NCBI GenBank assembly: GCA_021229015.1
Contig: CM037785.1
Span: 39,490,766 to 39,554,765, forward strand
DNA from: Solen grandis
Lineage: Eukaryota > Mollusca > Bivalvia > Adapedonta > Solenidae
Direction: 5' to 3'
DNA length: 64,000 nucleotides
Part shown: positions 31,310 through 41,485 of the stretch, piece after piece
How the letters are laid out: the number at the start of each line of letters is the position of its first letter
Numbering within the stretch: the stretch's first letter is position 1
The notes under the pieces: model-generated
Databases searched by the model: none
Seen by the model: the letters and a program-made list of their open reading frames with translations, nothing else
Told to the model about the DNA's origin: nothing
Program-made: the position numbers and the translations under genes

Positions 31310-31560
31310 ATTTTGTTAGATTCAAATTTGAGCCCATGCTTTAGATGATCTATTATGGATCGATGTTAATATTCACCATGCATATAAGAGAGACTAGTTT
31401 AATGCATTCATGGCACATACATTCGTAGTTTGCATAAGTTTGTTTTGCAAAATTGCTTAGTAAGCGTTTTAACATTGAATACGTTTTCAACACAATGCGT
31501 CTGCGATGCCAGTATAACATATTGACCATTGTATAAAATATTCTGCTCAAGTGTTATCAT
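31310..31560. repeat. Old duplication, block P copy 1
   Basis: Aligns by eye with 36350-36605 in the same orientation: TTGTTAGATTCA, GATCGATGTTAATATTCACC and GCGTCTGCGATGCCAGTATA match TTGTTAGATTCA, CATCGATGTTCATATTCACC and CGCCTGCGAAGTCAGCATGA. Many substitutions. The minus-strand frame 31353-31550 is not conserved in the partner, which argues against coding. Confidence 0.55.
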
Positions 31561-31768
31561 TGCAAATTTAATGTGCGTTACTTAAATATGGAACAATGTT
31601 TATTTTCATCATACATTTCACTATGAATATATATGAATATACTATGAGTTTCGGTGAGGGCCTTCGAAACAAGCGCCAACTTTAATACTAATTTGCTTGA
31701 TGAATATTCGCAGGTGAAAGTATTGGTGTTCATGAATAATGAGGTGTGTACTCTATTACCATTTTTAT

Positions 31769-31995
31769 TTAACCCTTTCCCTCATAGAGGAAACCATGAA
31801 AAGACCTTTGCGAACAGCATAAAACCAGATCAGCCTGCGAGTCAGGTTTTATGCTGTTCGCTGCTCCTCAGTTGTCTGGAAATGAGGATTTTGTAATTAA
31901 ATTTGGTAAGATTTAACTGTGGTTTTCTGCAGATCAGGCTTTATGTGGTACCTACTGAGTGCGTCAAAATGAGTCTATATGAGGGAAAGGGTTAA
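31769..31995. mobile_element. TTAA-bounded MITE, copy 2
   Basis: Same termini as 88-334 (TTAACCCTTTCCCTCATA and reverse complement). About 20 bp shorter, missing the right half of the nested CAGCCTG/CAGGCTG stem. Confidence 0.85.
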
Positions 31996-32088
31996 AGATA
32001 ATGCATAACAATCACTTGTCTGCAATGCAACATAAATGCACGAGTTTGTTGACGTACCAAGAATATAAAGACACTGATAGTTCTCTAG

Positions 32089-32124
32089 TATGTATGTATG
32101 TATGTATGTATGTATGTATGTATG
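32089..32124. repeat. (TATG)9 microsatellite
   Basis: Uninterrupted TATG run. Confidence 0.95.
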
Positions 32125-32129
32125 AGTAT

Positions 32130-32559
32130 GTTCATATTACACGTTCTAGTGTGTTTATATGTATGTTCTTCAATTGACGAGTAATTTAGTTCATGTATTT
32201 TATTAAAATGTACATAAAATGCAATATGTTAACTCATACATTCGACACAAATAATTGATGTATATACGGATATGTTAAAGCCTTTGTCATCGCCAATATT
32301 CAAATTTTTTGTAAATTATTTATCTATGATTACCAAATTTAAGTTTACAAGATAAATAATTCTTTCGTGCGTAATAATATAATGGTCTTATTATCAATGT
32401 TTAATCTTGATTATATGTCGGGGACTTTATATCGAAACATATTTTGGCTTTTCATACTTTTTACGTTTGTCTCATTCCTCCTCATTTTTTTAATTTTATA
32501 AAATGCAATCAAAATGAAATGGTCGAAAAATATTGTCTCTACGAAGAGAAAACAACAAC

Positions 32560-32560
<1 letters not shown>
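32130..32560. other. No gene seen
   Basis: AT-rich spacer. Confidence 0.5.

Positions 32561-32562
<2 letters not shown>

Positions 32563-32605
<43 letters not shown>
32563..32605. repeat. (AC)n microsatellite
   Basis: About 21 AC units. Confidence 0.95.
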
Positions 32606-32606
<1 letters not shown>

Positions 32607-33190
32607 TTCTAATATTTTGCCGTGGCAAGAAAACAGTTTTACCCCATTTGAACGTTTTTTTCTTCACGAAACCACTTTAATTACAACTGCAGAAACAAAA
32701 TAAATCTACTTGAAAATTCGATAATAAAGAAAGTAGAAGACATTTATGAAAGTGATAAAATAACATGTATTGAAATATATTCGACGGTAACCGGAGCAGA
32801 TCCCAATGTAAAGGTATCAGTACAATACATGAGCACAGTTTGTTCATAACATATTTGATTAGAAGATATTCTTTAAATTTGTAAAAACACATGTACATAT
32901 ATTTGTAATTGAATTAATATAGGAAATCGATAAAGAATTTTAAATATACAAGAGTGACCTTTTCGAAATTTAAGTTAGATACAAACATTTTGACAAGAAA
33001 CAAGTCGTTCAAAGACAGACTGGTCCTCGATCTCTCCCCTTTTTAACGATTCATCTGTCGTCTGCTTGACATGCTGAAGAGGATCTCGCAATACTGGAAA
33101 CCAACGGTTTTGACTTGAACATGATAGGAAATATGGATTTCTATTTGCGATATACATAGAAATAGAAATCTATTATATTCGATTTCTAAA

Positions 33191-33290
33191 TGTAACAAGT
33201 GGTGAAAAAATCAATGACTCGACCGGGACTAGAACCCAGGGCCTCAGGAATACCGTTCCTGCACTTTATTGACTGAGCTATCAAGTTACA
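33191..33290 (-). repeat. Stand-alone relative of the TRIM LTR
   Basis: On the minus strand this 100-bp unit runs TGTAAC ... GTTACA. It carries GATAGCTCAGTCAATAAAGT, the anticodon stem CAGGA/TCCTG around ACGGTAT, GGGTTCTAGTCCCGGTCGAG, then TTTTTTCACCACTTGTTACA, matching the 3' two thirds of 7057-7208. The 5' part of the TRIM LTR (TGTCACGGTCTG...) is absent. It may be a solo LTR of a shorter subfamily or an independently mobile tRNA-like unit. It appears inside duplication block Q and is missing from the partner copy, so it inserted after that duplication. Confidence 0.7.
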
Positions 33291-33532
33291 TGTCTTCTTG
33301 CCTATTGATTTATAACCAAATACCTGTACCCGGCTATGTTTGCGCCACCTCAACCGTTTTGGCTCTGATAGTTGAAATATCTGTTACGATGTCTTCGCAC
33401 GCGTTTGAAACTTACACAACACAAATATATTGCAAGTTCTTTCTCAAACACAGTAGTATGTAAAACATGGAAAAGTATTTGTGTATCTTTTTGTCAACCA
33501 TACACATTGCTGTCTTTAAGGAAATATGTAAT

Positions 33533-33534
<2 letters not shown>

Positions 33535-33573
<39 letters not shown>

Positions 33574-33574
33574 G
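33535..33574. repeat. (GA)14 plus poly-G
   Basis: GA run to 33562 then 12 G. Confidence 0.95.
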
Positions 33575-34406
33575 ATGGGAGAGAGAGAGAATAGCTTAAC
33601 ATATTTAATTGACAATCATTTCTCTTCAATAAGTGAGCATGTTATGGAACTATGTTTATAATTGCTTATATCAGATAAAGATGTATTGTTGCTTGTCTTG
33701 CTTCTTTTTCATTTTGTGTAGAATAATCACATTAATGTGTTCATTCTGCACAGATTGACAGCCACTTGGCCATCCTAGTTGATCAAATTTTCTACAGTTC
33801 AAATATCATCTGGAATTTAATATTGCAGTGCAATAAATTCAGAAAAATGGCAATCTCTGTATCCTGGTTCACACGATTATGTAATAAGATTTTGCCTTGA
33901 AGAACGAATGCATATTTCATAGAAATACGAAAAGTGGAACTACTTTTTTCTATATCCACATAAATCAGTCGAATCTTATATATAATAATCGTCTAGGGTT
34001 AGATTGGACCTAGCTAACTGAATCGTTGTCTGCATAGTAATGACAATTGAATGGTTTATATTGTATATATACATGTACGAAGAAATTTGTTAGAGGTTCC
34101 TTTTGTATTGAACATACGACATGCCTCCAAAATACCATGAAAAATATACACTCCATTTGGTAAACCTTCAAAAATAAGCATCATAAAATCAGCGATTTCA
34201 GAATAAAACATAGTACCTATTGCAATCTAGAAGTTGAATAATCTACTAGTCACGCCTTGGCGCAGTTTTATATCACAAAATTCGTTCCAATGTTATCCCT
34301 CACATTGGTAAAGGTTTACCCTCACGAATTCGCAATTCATTTCCTTGCTAAGAAAAATATTCGAAACAACGCTGGATGCATATCAATTTGTCTACATTAC
34401 TTTCAG

Positions 34407-34601
34407 GATGCTTTTATGTTCAGGATGTATCGACTTATAAGAAATATTATTTGTGAAAATGCATCAAAAGTGCCCCATTTAGATGAGTCAGCACATTCTG
34501 AATGTTTCAAGGCAAATATCAACAGTGCCTCTCTCGATGTTGTAAATAATTATGATACAGATAAATCTTGTAGAAAACGCGGTACAAAAAGTGATCTTTA
34601 A
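34407..34601 (+). CDS. Possible orphan exon (low confidence)
   Basis: CTACATTACTTTCAG (34392-34406) is a fair splice acceptor, followed by 64 open codons: DAFMFRMYRLIRNIICENAS, then SAHSECFKANINSASLDVVN and a stop at 34599-34601. The open frame actually extends back to 34257, so the acceptor is not required. The start of the frame (34280-34330) has a diverged counterpart at 40275-40330 where no frame survives. No family recognised. Chance open frame remains quite possible. Confidence 0.25.
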   Translation, partial: DAFMFRMYRLIRNIICENASKVPHLDESAHSECFKANINSASLDVVNNYDTDKSCRKRGTKSDL

Positions 34602-34728
34602 TTCAATGAACAAAATAAACTTACAGATTTGGCTATATGTGTAATTCAATCAAAAGTGGTTTGTTCTAAATGACTAAAAGCCCGGTATCGACAAGCTTTC
34701 AAACCAATATCATCATTGATTACTGGAA

Positions 34729-35058
34729 CTAATCAAAGCTGGCATCAAAATATGTTTCCAATTTTCTTAGACAACAGTAATAATTTGCACCGAATAGAAC
34801 CAAAATAGCATTGATTGATTTCTGATACCCCGGAGTGTCGATACAATAAAAATAATTATCAATGATTATGCGCTTTAGAGTAGCTTGAACATTTCTGAAA
34901 TTAACAAAAAAAGGTATTTTCTTCTTTTTTTTCAATATTTTTTCCCGCTTGCTTGTATGACATCTCTTGGAATATATCAAGTGAACAAAGTCATTTCCAT
35001 TTGCCGATTCTTTCAGATGTTCAGTACTCAATAAAAAGGAGCATAACTTCTTTTGCAA
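34729..35058 (-). CDS. Unassigned 109-codon frame (low confidence)
   Basis: The frame includes KRIIIDNYFYCIDTPGYQKS and GANYYCCLRKLETYFDASFD. A diverged copy of the DNA around 34820-34860 occurs at 50560-50600 (TCTGATACTCCGGGAAGTCA), where the frame is interrupted. That is weak evidence for duplicated sequence, not for coding. Confidence 0.15.
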   Translation of the reverse strand: MQKKLCSFLLSTEHLKESANGNDFVHLIYSKRCHTSKREKILKKKKKIPFFVNFRNVQATLKRIIIDNYFYCIDTPGYQKSINAILVLFGANYYCCLRKLETYFDASFD

Positions 35059-35099
35059 AACAGGAGTAGGGTCTTGAAAAAATATGCATATTTACACAA

Positions 35100-36060
35100 A
35101 ATTTTATATATAGATTTAGCTCGAACGTTAAATTTTAAACTTTAAAGACTGGAATAGGCAGTGCCATAAGCCTAACAAATAAACGTACTTGTCTTATTAT
35201 TTTGGACATATTTATGAACAAAGAACAAATCGTTGTTACAATGTCTAAAGATACATGCTTAAATTTCAAGCGAGGGTGGTTGTTATAGTTTATCATTGAG
35301 TTAAACTGGAAGTTCATGAAAAGATGTGATATCAATCTATGGACACATATAAATATTGCGAGTACAGAAAAATAAACTCTTAAATAAAAGAAAAACAAGG
35401 CATGTATTTTGCCACATGAAACTTACATTTATGCAGTAAGGATACATCGTAAACAATTCTTTCTCGTTTTTTTTGTAGACAAGTTCACATTTACATTGTG
35501 GTTTAGCTTGAGTGTTCAAGTTTCTACAATGGCAGCCAAAGGACTGAGAGTCCTGATATTGTATTTATCATAAACAAGTACAGTAAGTGAGAAAGTCAAG
35601 TAGCTTGGAATTTGGAACTGTTTTATTGATTGTTTTAAATCAAATGTGTATTGTAGCTAAAATATCATTTTACTGTGAGGGCCGAATACATGTTTCAATG
35701 AACGACAAACTTTTATTTGCTATATACATGTACCTATTAAATTAACTAATAACATATTATTTGCCAGAGCTGCGTGAACTGCTGCACTTCATGTGTAGAG
35801 AATTTCCGACGCTTGCGTCACGTAATTTCATTAATAGTATTTTGCGTTATTGATATTTTTTCCCGTTTACGCATCATTGCAGAACTATCTTCGTTGTGGG
35901 TTGTAGTAACTTCGATAATAAAATGATTAATAAATTATATAATTAAGATTATTATTCATGCAAGATATGTAAAAACATGCCAGCGCTTAAATAGGAGGTT
36001 GTCATGCAAGCATATTTATCTATGTGTAACTATGTTATTAGCAAACAGATTCACGCATAG
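35100..36060. other. No gene seen
   Basis: AT-rich spacer. A Kozak-like ACAATGGCAGCC at 35525-35536 opens only a 14-codon frame. Confidence 0.45.
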
Positions 36061-36075
36061 CTTGCCTGCAAGAGG

Positions 36076-36128
36076 GCATTGCATTTAACATAACATAACA
36101 TAATTATGTTATGTTATGCATTGCATTT
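36076..36128. repeat. 30-bp perfect palindrome with flanking direct repeats
   Basis: 36089-36118 is a perfect palindrome (arm CATAACATAACATAA), bounded by GCATTGCATTT at 36076-36086 and 36118-36128. Confidence 0.9.
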
Positions 36129-36349
36129 GAATATCTGGTATTGAAATTCCAACGGCCAGTGATAATATGTTGCCATGTTGACAAAGCAACAAAGGCACAA
36201 AGTGTTGTCACAACAGAGGGTAATTAGTGGGAATATGTGAGAACTTGTTTATAATCGAATCGGATATAAAAGGAAGTAATGCTAAATGTTTTTGGAGATA
36301 GATAAATAGACACCACTCGAGTTCAATTCATTTTCTTGATCGTTGAAAG

Positions 36350-36605
36350 TTGTTAGATTCATTTTTGGACATGAACCCATAGTTTTGAAAACTTCTTAAA
36401 CATCGATGTTCATATTCACCGAACATTATTTACGTTTATTAGAAAATCATCCGAATTGTATATACATTTGTTTCACAAAATCTTCTAAGTTTTTAAAAAA
36501 GTATTTCTGGATTACTAATTTATGGCAACACGCCTGCGAAGTCAGCATGAAATACATCAACCATATAATATCTTTGGAAATAATAATTCACAGAGTTAGA
36601 ACCTT
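36350..36605. repeat. Old duplication, block P copy 2
   Basis: Partner of 31310-31560 (see there). The plus-strand 69-codon frame at 36406-36615 falls in it and is not conserved in the partner. Confidence 0.55.
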
Positions 36606-36619
36606 ATTAAATTAGTAGC

Positions 36620-37470
36620 GGTGTTTTATATTTTTATCATTTTAGCAAAAGAGTGTAAAATAAGTATGAACGTTAGAATTTAACCAGAAATTGTTGAAAG
36701 ACGTGTATTATAATATTAAGTAAGAAAGGAGAGGAGTTTAATATTAGAACATACTATCGATACTTGATTTAATGATGAATATTCTTAATGAACTAGTGTT
36801 TTTAAATTAGTGAATAAGGTATTCCGAGCTTTGCTTTATATTTAAACTTTACGGTACACTTATTCATAAATGAAAATACGTGATTGGAAATGTATCATTC
36901 ACGTAGTTTTGCCTTATTCATAGGTGATGAATTCATTTTACTCAGTTTCACAAGAAAATAATTGTGGAATAATCATGGCCGATAGATAGATCATCTATTG
37001 GTCGTTGGATTTTATGGCTAGATTTTATCGCTGTAGGGTTAGTCAAGTTACAACATTTCATTGGTCACATCAAGGTTTTAAAACCAATCATAGAGGCCGT
37101 TTTATACAGTTGCCGGGCGCAGCCATTTTTATTGTTTACTTGACTTTCAAGCCTTCACACTGAAGAGTATTGTATTTATAAGGCGCGTTTTCATTAGTCG
37201 ATGCTTGCCTTTTTCCCCACGCCATTGATGTCATGTAGTGATATAGAGATACCGGGGGTATCCGACGATGCAATATGTACCTTGGCGTTCGTTAATTGAG
37301 TTGTACTATTTCCTTCCGAAATATGTTTTGTTTCGTTTAATATATAGAATACTATATGGCATAGAATATATGATTTTTACTTCGAAAATTTAAGGGGATT
37401 ATTTGCATAAACTTGTTTGACATAAAGGACCCCAATCAGCATCTGCAAACAAAGTGAAGGAACACATACA
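36620..37470. other. No gene seen
   Basis: AT-rich spacer. Confidence 0.5.
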
Positions 37471-37474
37471 AACA

Positions 37475-37600
37475 ACTGTCCCGGGAGACTTCTTGTTGAC
37501 ACTGCTTATGATAGCACTTTGGTGCACAATTCGGAAATAATTTGTCTAGGGAATCCATTTTGACAAATAAGGCGAAATTTGGGTAAACTGTTCGATGTCA
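37475..37600 (+). repeat. CCCGGGAGA block, copy 2
   Basis: CTGTCCCGGGAGACTTCTTG ... TTTGTCTAGGGAATCCATTT ... TTGACAAATAAGGCGAAATT, in register with 26284-26370 and 45735-45840. Confidence 0.7.
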
Positions 37601-37609
37601 AAGATTGAT

Positions 37610-38630
37610 AACGGGTTTACCCAAGGAGACACGCAGGTCACATAATGTTGTTTTTGTGGCTCCTCTCTGTCCATCAATCATTGTTTGGTGTCTATAAAGC
37701 CTTTGTCATCAAAAATTGTTCGCGGTAAATATTTCTTTGGAGAACTCACTCAGAGTAGTAGCGATTTTAATATTTCTGCAAGATGGAACATTATTCGTGT
37801 AACTATATTTTTATCACGGTCTGAATTAAAGAACAGTACGAGGGTAATGTTGAAACTCTTTGTACCAAAACATAGATTTCAAATTGATTAATATCGTCAA
37901 TCATAGTGTTGTCTTTTAAATTATCGACGTTTTCGCTAAGGCATCAGTTACGATTCGCTTTATGTTTGCTATGAAAAAAAATGTCGTCTGCGAAAAGGGC
38001 AACTACAGATAAAGAAAAAAAACTTTATACCGAATAAACTAGCGAATTGAGTGAAGATATACAAGATGCCGTGAGAAGTTCAATACACTGCAGACAACAG
38101 GTCGAAAGTGTTATTTTGTAGATAAAGACAGATGCGTTTTCCTATCAGATTAGTGTCTCTGCAAGGAGAATAAAAACACTTTATTATGTTTTGCCTCGGA
38201 AAAACAGCAACTTATCAGATTGGAAATTTGTATTGTTCACAAAAAACCCCCACTAAAAACAAGACTGCAGAAACATGAAGGATAATTCTAGTTTAATGTT
38301 AAGATGGTAACAATCCATTGCATATAAAAAGGTTAATTAGTCTCACACCAGGCGTTAAAACTGATAGGTTGCTTACATAAAGTTTAGCTAGACATAGCTT
38401 TAGGCTAATATAAACTTCCTGAAATTTAAACCGACCAGAGGTAACTTAATAGTGGATTTTAGCGTTGTTTTTTTCTTCAGCTTAGAAGAGAAATATTTAT
38501 AATAAAAATCGTTATATTTTGCTGAGAAAGACATTTGAGAAAAGTCAAAATACTTTTGAACAGTACATTTATTTGTTTGGTTCCTATCGAATGTACTTCA
38601 GTCATTTGGATGCTTTATCTCATTGAGACG
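37610..38630. other. No gene seen
   Basis: AT-rich spacer. Confidence 0.5.
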
Positions 38631-38639
38631 GGTTACTGT

Positions 38640-38725
38640 GCCGCTTCAGAGCAGTATCACACCGTTAACATGTGGTATGATACCACTCTCATTCATAGTG
38701 CCACCACGTTGGCCTGTCATGTTTA
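38640..38725 (-). mobile_element. SINE type 1 fragment
   Basis: GAGCAGTATCACACCGTTAA, ATGTGGTATGATACCACTC and CCACGTTGGCC are the reverse complement of the central type 1 body. Confidence 0.55.
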
Positions 38726-38729
38726 CTTA

Positions 38730-39165
38730 CATTTGGTTGTAAGTAGAGGATTGACAAATCATTTTTTATGACTGGTATGTCACAATCAGGTAGCGGTTTC
38801 CCGACCTACCCATTCGAAGATCGGTGTTTTTGTTTTTGCCTGTCAATGTCCCTAGCCAAGTGGAAATTTTGATTAACTACGTATCGATATATTTTCTCGA
38901 GAGCAAGGGCAATAACTAGGCAGAATAGGGTCTTGAAGACGTGGGCTCATATTCGTACATATATGTTCATATCATTATGTACATATATTTTTTAATGATC
39001 GGAATATGGGATAAAGACAAAGGAAAATAAAATATGTGTGACTGTTTTTGTTTGAATAAATACTGCCATATCTTTAAAACAAATAGGAATACAAAAAGTT
39101 AGTTTGAACATACATTATAACAACATTTTTTACATACATGTGGTACATAAAAGGATTTAATCTAA
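38730..39165. other. No gene seen
   Basis: AT-rich spacer. Confidence 0.5.
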
Positions 39166-39169
39166 AGCT

Positions 39170-39750
39170 AAAAGCTTATTTAGATTTTCTCCACAGTCAA
39201 TTTGGCAGACACAATGGGCCTAAACTGGTGCTTGTCATCGAGTATTACTCGTTGTAATATCCTGCAGTCGTTTGCTTGACATGCATTAGACAGTCTAGCA
39301 AAACTGTAAATCAACTGACTTGACATGAACAAAATAGATAGCTTTATTTTGGTGCCACGTTAAATATGCTGGCTCCGATCTTTAGAATAACGATCACAGT
39401 GCCTTCGTCTGCGTTTGTAACGTTTAATGGATTGCATCTCTTTTCTCAAAGACAGTAGCATAGCTTTCCAGTCGTATATGACATTGCTAACCATTCAAAT
39501 TGTTCTCTCTTCAAAGAACAGTGGAAGAAAAGAGAGAAAATAGTTTACCATATTTCATTGAAGAACATTTCATTTTAAAAATGAGCATATTCCAAAACTT
39601 GCTAATCTTACATATTAAGATATTTTCAATTCTTATACGTTTTATCTAGCAAATCTAGATACAAAGAAAATCATGTAGTTTAATCACATCATCATGTTTC
39701 TGCCAGACAGCTAAATATCCGATTATCTAGGATGTTGTTTTTTTAATTAT
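39170..39750. repeat. Old duplication, block Q copy 2
   Basis: Partner of 32960-33900, shorter because it lacks the LTR-like insert and microsatellite. 40275-40330 continues the collinearity with 34280-34330 (CAATGTTATC ... GGTAAAGG-type match). Confidence 0.6.
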
Positions 39751-40177
39751 GTCACTGTAAGTAAATCTTAGTAAAACCTTGTAAATATTTTAGATGTCAC
39801 ATTTTTTTGACCAGATTGTCTGTAGATCTTCTTAAACTGATAATGCCACCAATAAAAATAACATATACATTTTGCTTTACATGTATTTCTTTGTAATATT
39901 ATTTGTATAATGTCTTAAATCTTAATTTTTTATTAAATAAATAATACACTACTTCATTGTCAGAACAGAGGCATGATTTCGTTACTGTAGCTGAGGTTTT
40001 GTAACCAAATCCGTGAATAGATATTCCTTCCATGTTATAATATAAGAAAAGAAGTCTAGAAGTGTTATTGTGAGTGACCCATGCAAACAGAAAACATTTT
40101 TTTGAAGAATTTGCTTGTCTAGTTATATTGAATATGAACACCAGTATGCAAAATGTAAGTCATCAACTTATACAACA

Positions 40178-40200
40178 TCAAAAAAAAAAAAAAAAAAAAA
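40178..40200. repeat. poly-A run
   Basis: A homopolymer of about 21 bases. Confidence 0.9.
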
Positions 40201-40449
40201 CACGAGAGGAAAAAATCATTTTACAATTCATCATTTTTCTACATGTATCAGCATGCTGGAGTTGTCAGATTCAGACAAACTTTCAATGTTATCAATGCAG
40301 TTTGTAAAGGCCAAATTCACAGGCGGAGATGCTATTCGAAGTTTATAGGTTCCTTCCTGATCAATAGCATTATAAATTTAAACAAGCCCATTTGCTTTCG
40401 GTATGACATATCTAAGCATTTTGCATGACAGTGCATTATCTCTTCCGCA

Positions 40450-41310
40450 TTCTGTTATCCTGTTCCTATATCGACATTTTATTTTCAGACTTTTATTGAT
40501 TCGTACATTTCTTAATGCCAGAAAATAAAGGCATACATATTAAAGGTTTACTGTATTTGTAAAATGATGCTTTGAACAATGAAATTATCAGGAACTTGAA
40601 CCCGACCCTACGTTATAAACTGATCGGAGCATCAAGTGTGCTGGGTTTTTTACGCAAGCAATGACGTCATAGATAATATCACGCACGCGAGGTTATCCCG
40701 CTAATATTGACGTCTTTTGTGAATAAGACAGCTCATTTCTGGCCTTTAAAGCATTAAATAAAGTGATAAATTGTTTGTTTTGGTGAAAGATCGATGTATA
40801 ATTTTATTCGTGAACATAAAAAAATTGCACTATCTCTCGTGGCTTCGCCACTCGTTAAAATATCACTTTTTATGCTCACTTAGTAGATCGGTATTAATAT
40901 TAACCGATCTTACAGAAAAAAAAACCTCTTATTTCCACTTTTTTTTTTAAAATATTTTATTAAATATAATTTGCTTTCTTTTGGACTCGGTGTTGTCTAT
41001 TTTACTATAGACATACACGTTCTAAAGGAATGAATACCATTGAAGCAGTTGAAATGATATTTTAAAAGGCGTCTGGTTATGTCTAGACAAAATTTTATGT
41101 ATTCTATATATTAACTTATCGTACAAGGGAAAGTTGAAATTTTATTATTTTCGGGTGAAGTAGGTCTGTAATGTGACAAATACAATAGCCTTTTAATAAT
41201 GAAGTTATATCAATTAAAAACATGTGTGTGCAATATTCTATATATATCTTATATATTTAGTTTATTGTAAACACAAACAAAACCATATAACAACTAAACA
41301 AAAATACACT
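40450..41310. other. No gene seen; CGTGGCTTCGCCACTCG hairpin
   Basis: Around 40838-40854 CGTGGCTTCGCCACTCG can fold (GTGGC/GCCAC). It sits in a segment whose style (flanked by AAAATATCACTTTTTATGC) I associate with dispersed molluscan repeats, but only one copy is present here. Confidence 0.35.
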
Positions 41311-41316
41311 GGTACA

Positions 41317-41430
41317 TTCGAGTTACACGCAAAGGATAACTAGATTTCGAGTTACACGCAAAGGATAACTAGATTTCGAGTTACACGCAAAGGATAACTT
41401 GAATTCGAGTTACACGCAAAGGATAACTAG
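41317..41430. repeat. 29-bp tandem repeat x4
   Basis: TTCGAGTTACACGCAAAGGA starts at 41317, 41346, 41375 and 41404, each followed by TAACT and a short AGAT-type linker. Near-identical units. Confidence 0.95.
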
Positions 41431-41485
41431 ATGCATATATGAATTATATAATTATGTATAACTTGAACATATTGTTTCATTTTTA

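Larger units (their letters stand above)
32960..33900. repeat. Old duplication, block Q copy 1
   Basis: Collinear with 39170-39750: CTGCTTGACATGCTGAAGAG ~ TTTGCTTGACATGCATTAGA; GACTTGAACATGATAG ~ GACTTGACATGAACAAAATAG; TTTTGGCTCTGATAG ~ TGCTGGCTCCGATC; TTCGCACGCGTTTGAAAC ~ TTCGTCTGCGTTTGTAAC; GAGAGAATAGCTTAACATATT ~ GAGAAAATAGTTTACCATATT (quoted here shortened). This copy also holds an LTR-like insert (33191-33290) and a GA/G tract absent from the partner. A partial third relative is at 47600-47705. Confidence 0.6.

Noticed and set aside
31353..33157. Minus-strand frames at 31353-31550 and 32975-33157 as exons of one gene
   Set aside because: Both lie in duplicated blocks, and the paralogous copies (36.4 and 39.2 kb) have stops throughout, with no shared splice sites.
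37812..37830. ATCACGGTCTGAATTA resembling the TRIM LTR start
   Set aside because: Only 12-13 bases match and no tRNA-like part, PBS or TTACA end follows; chance.
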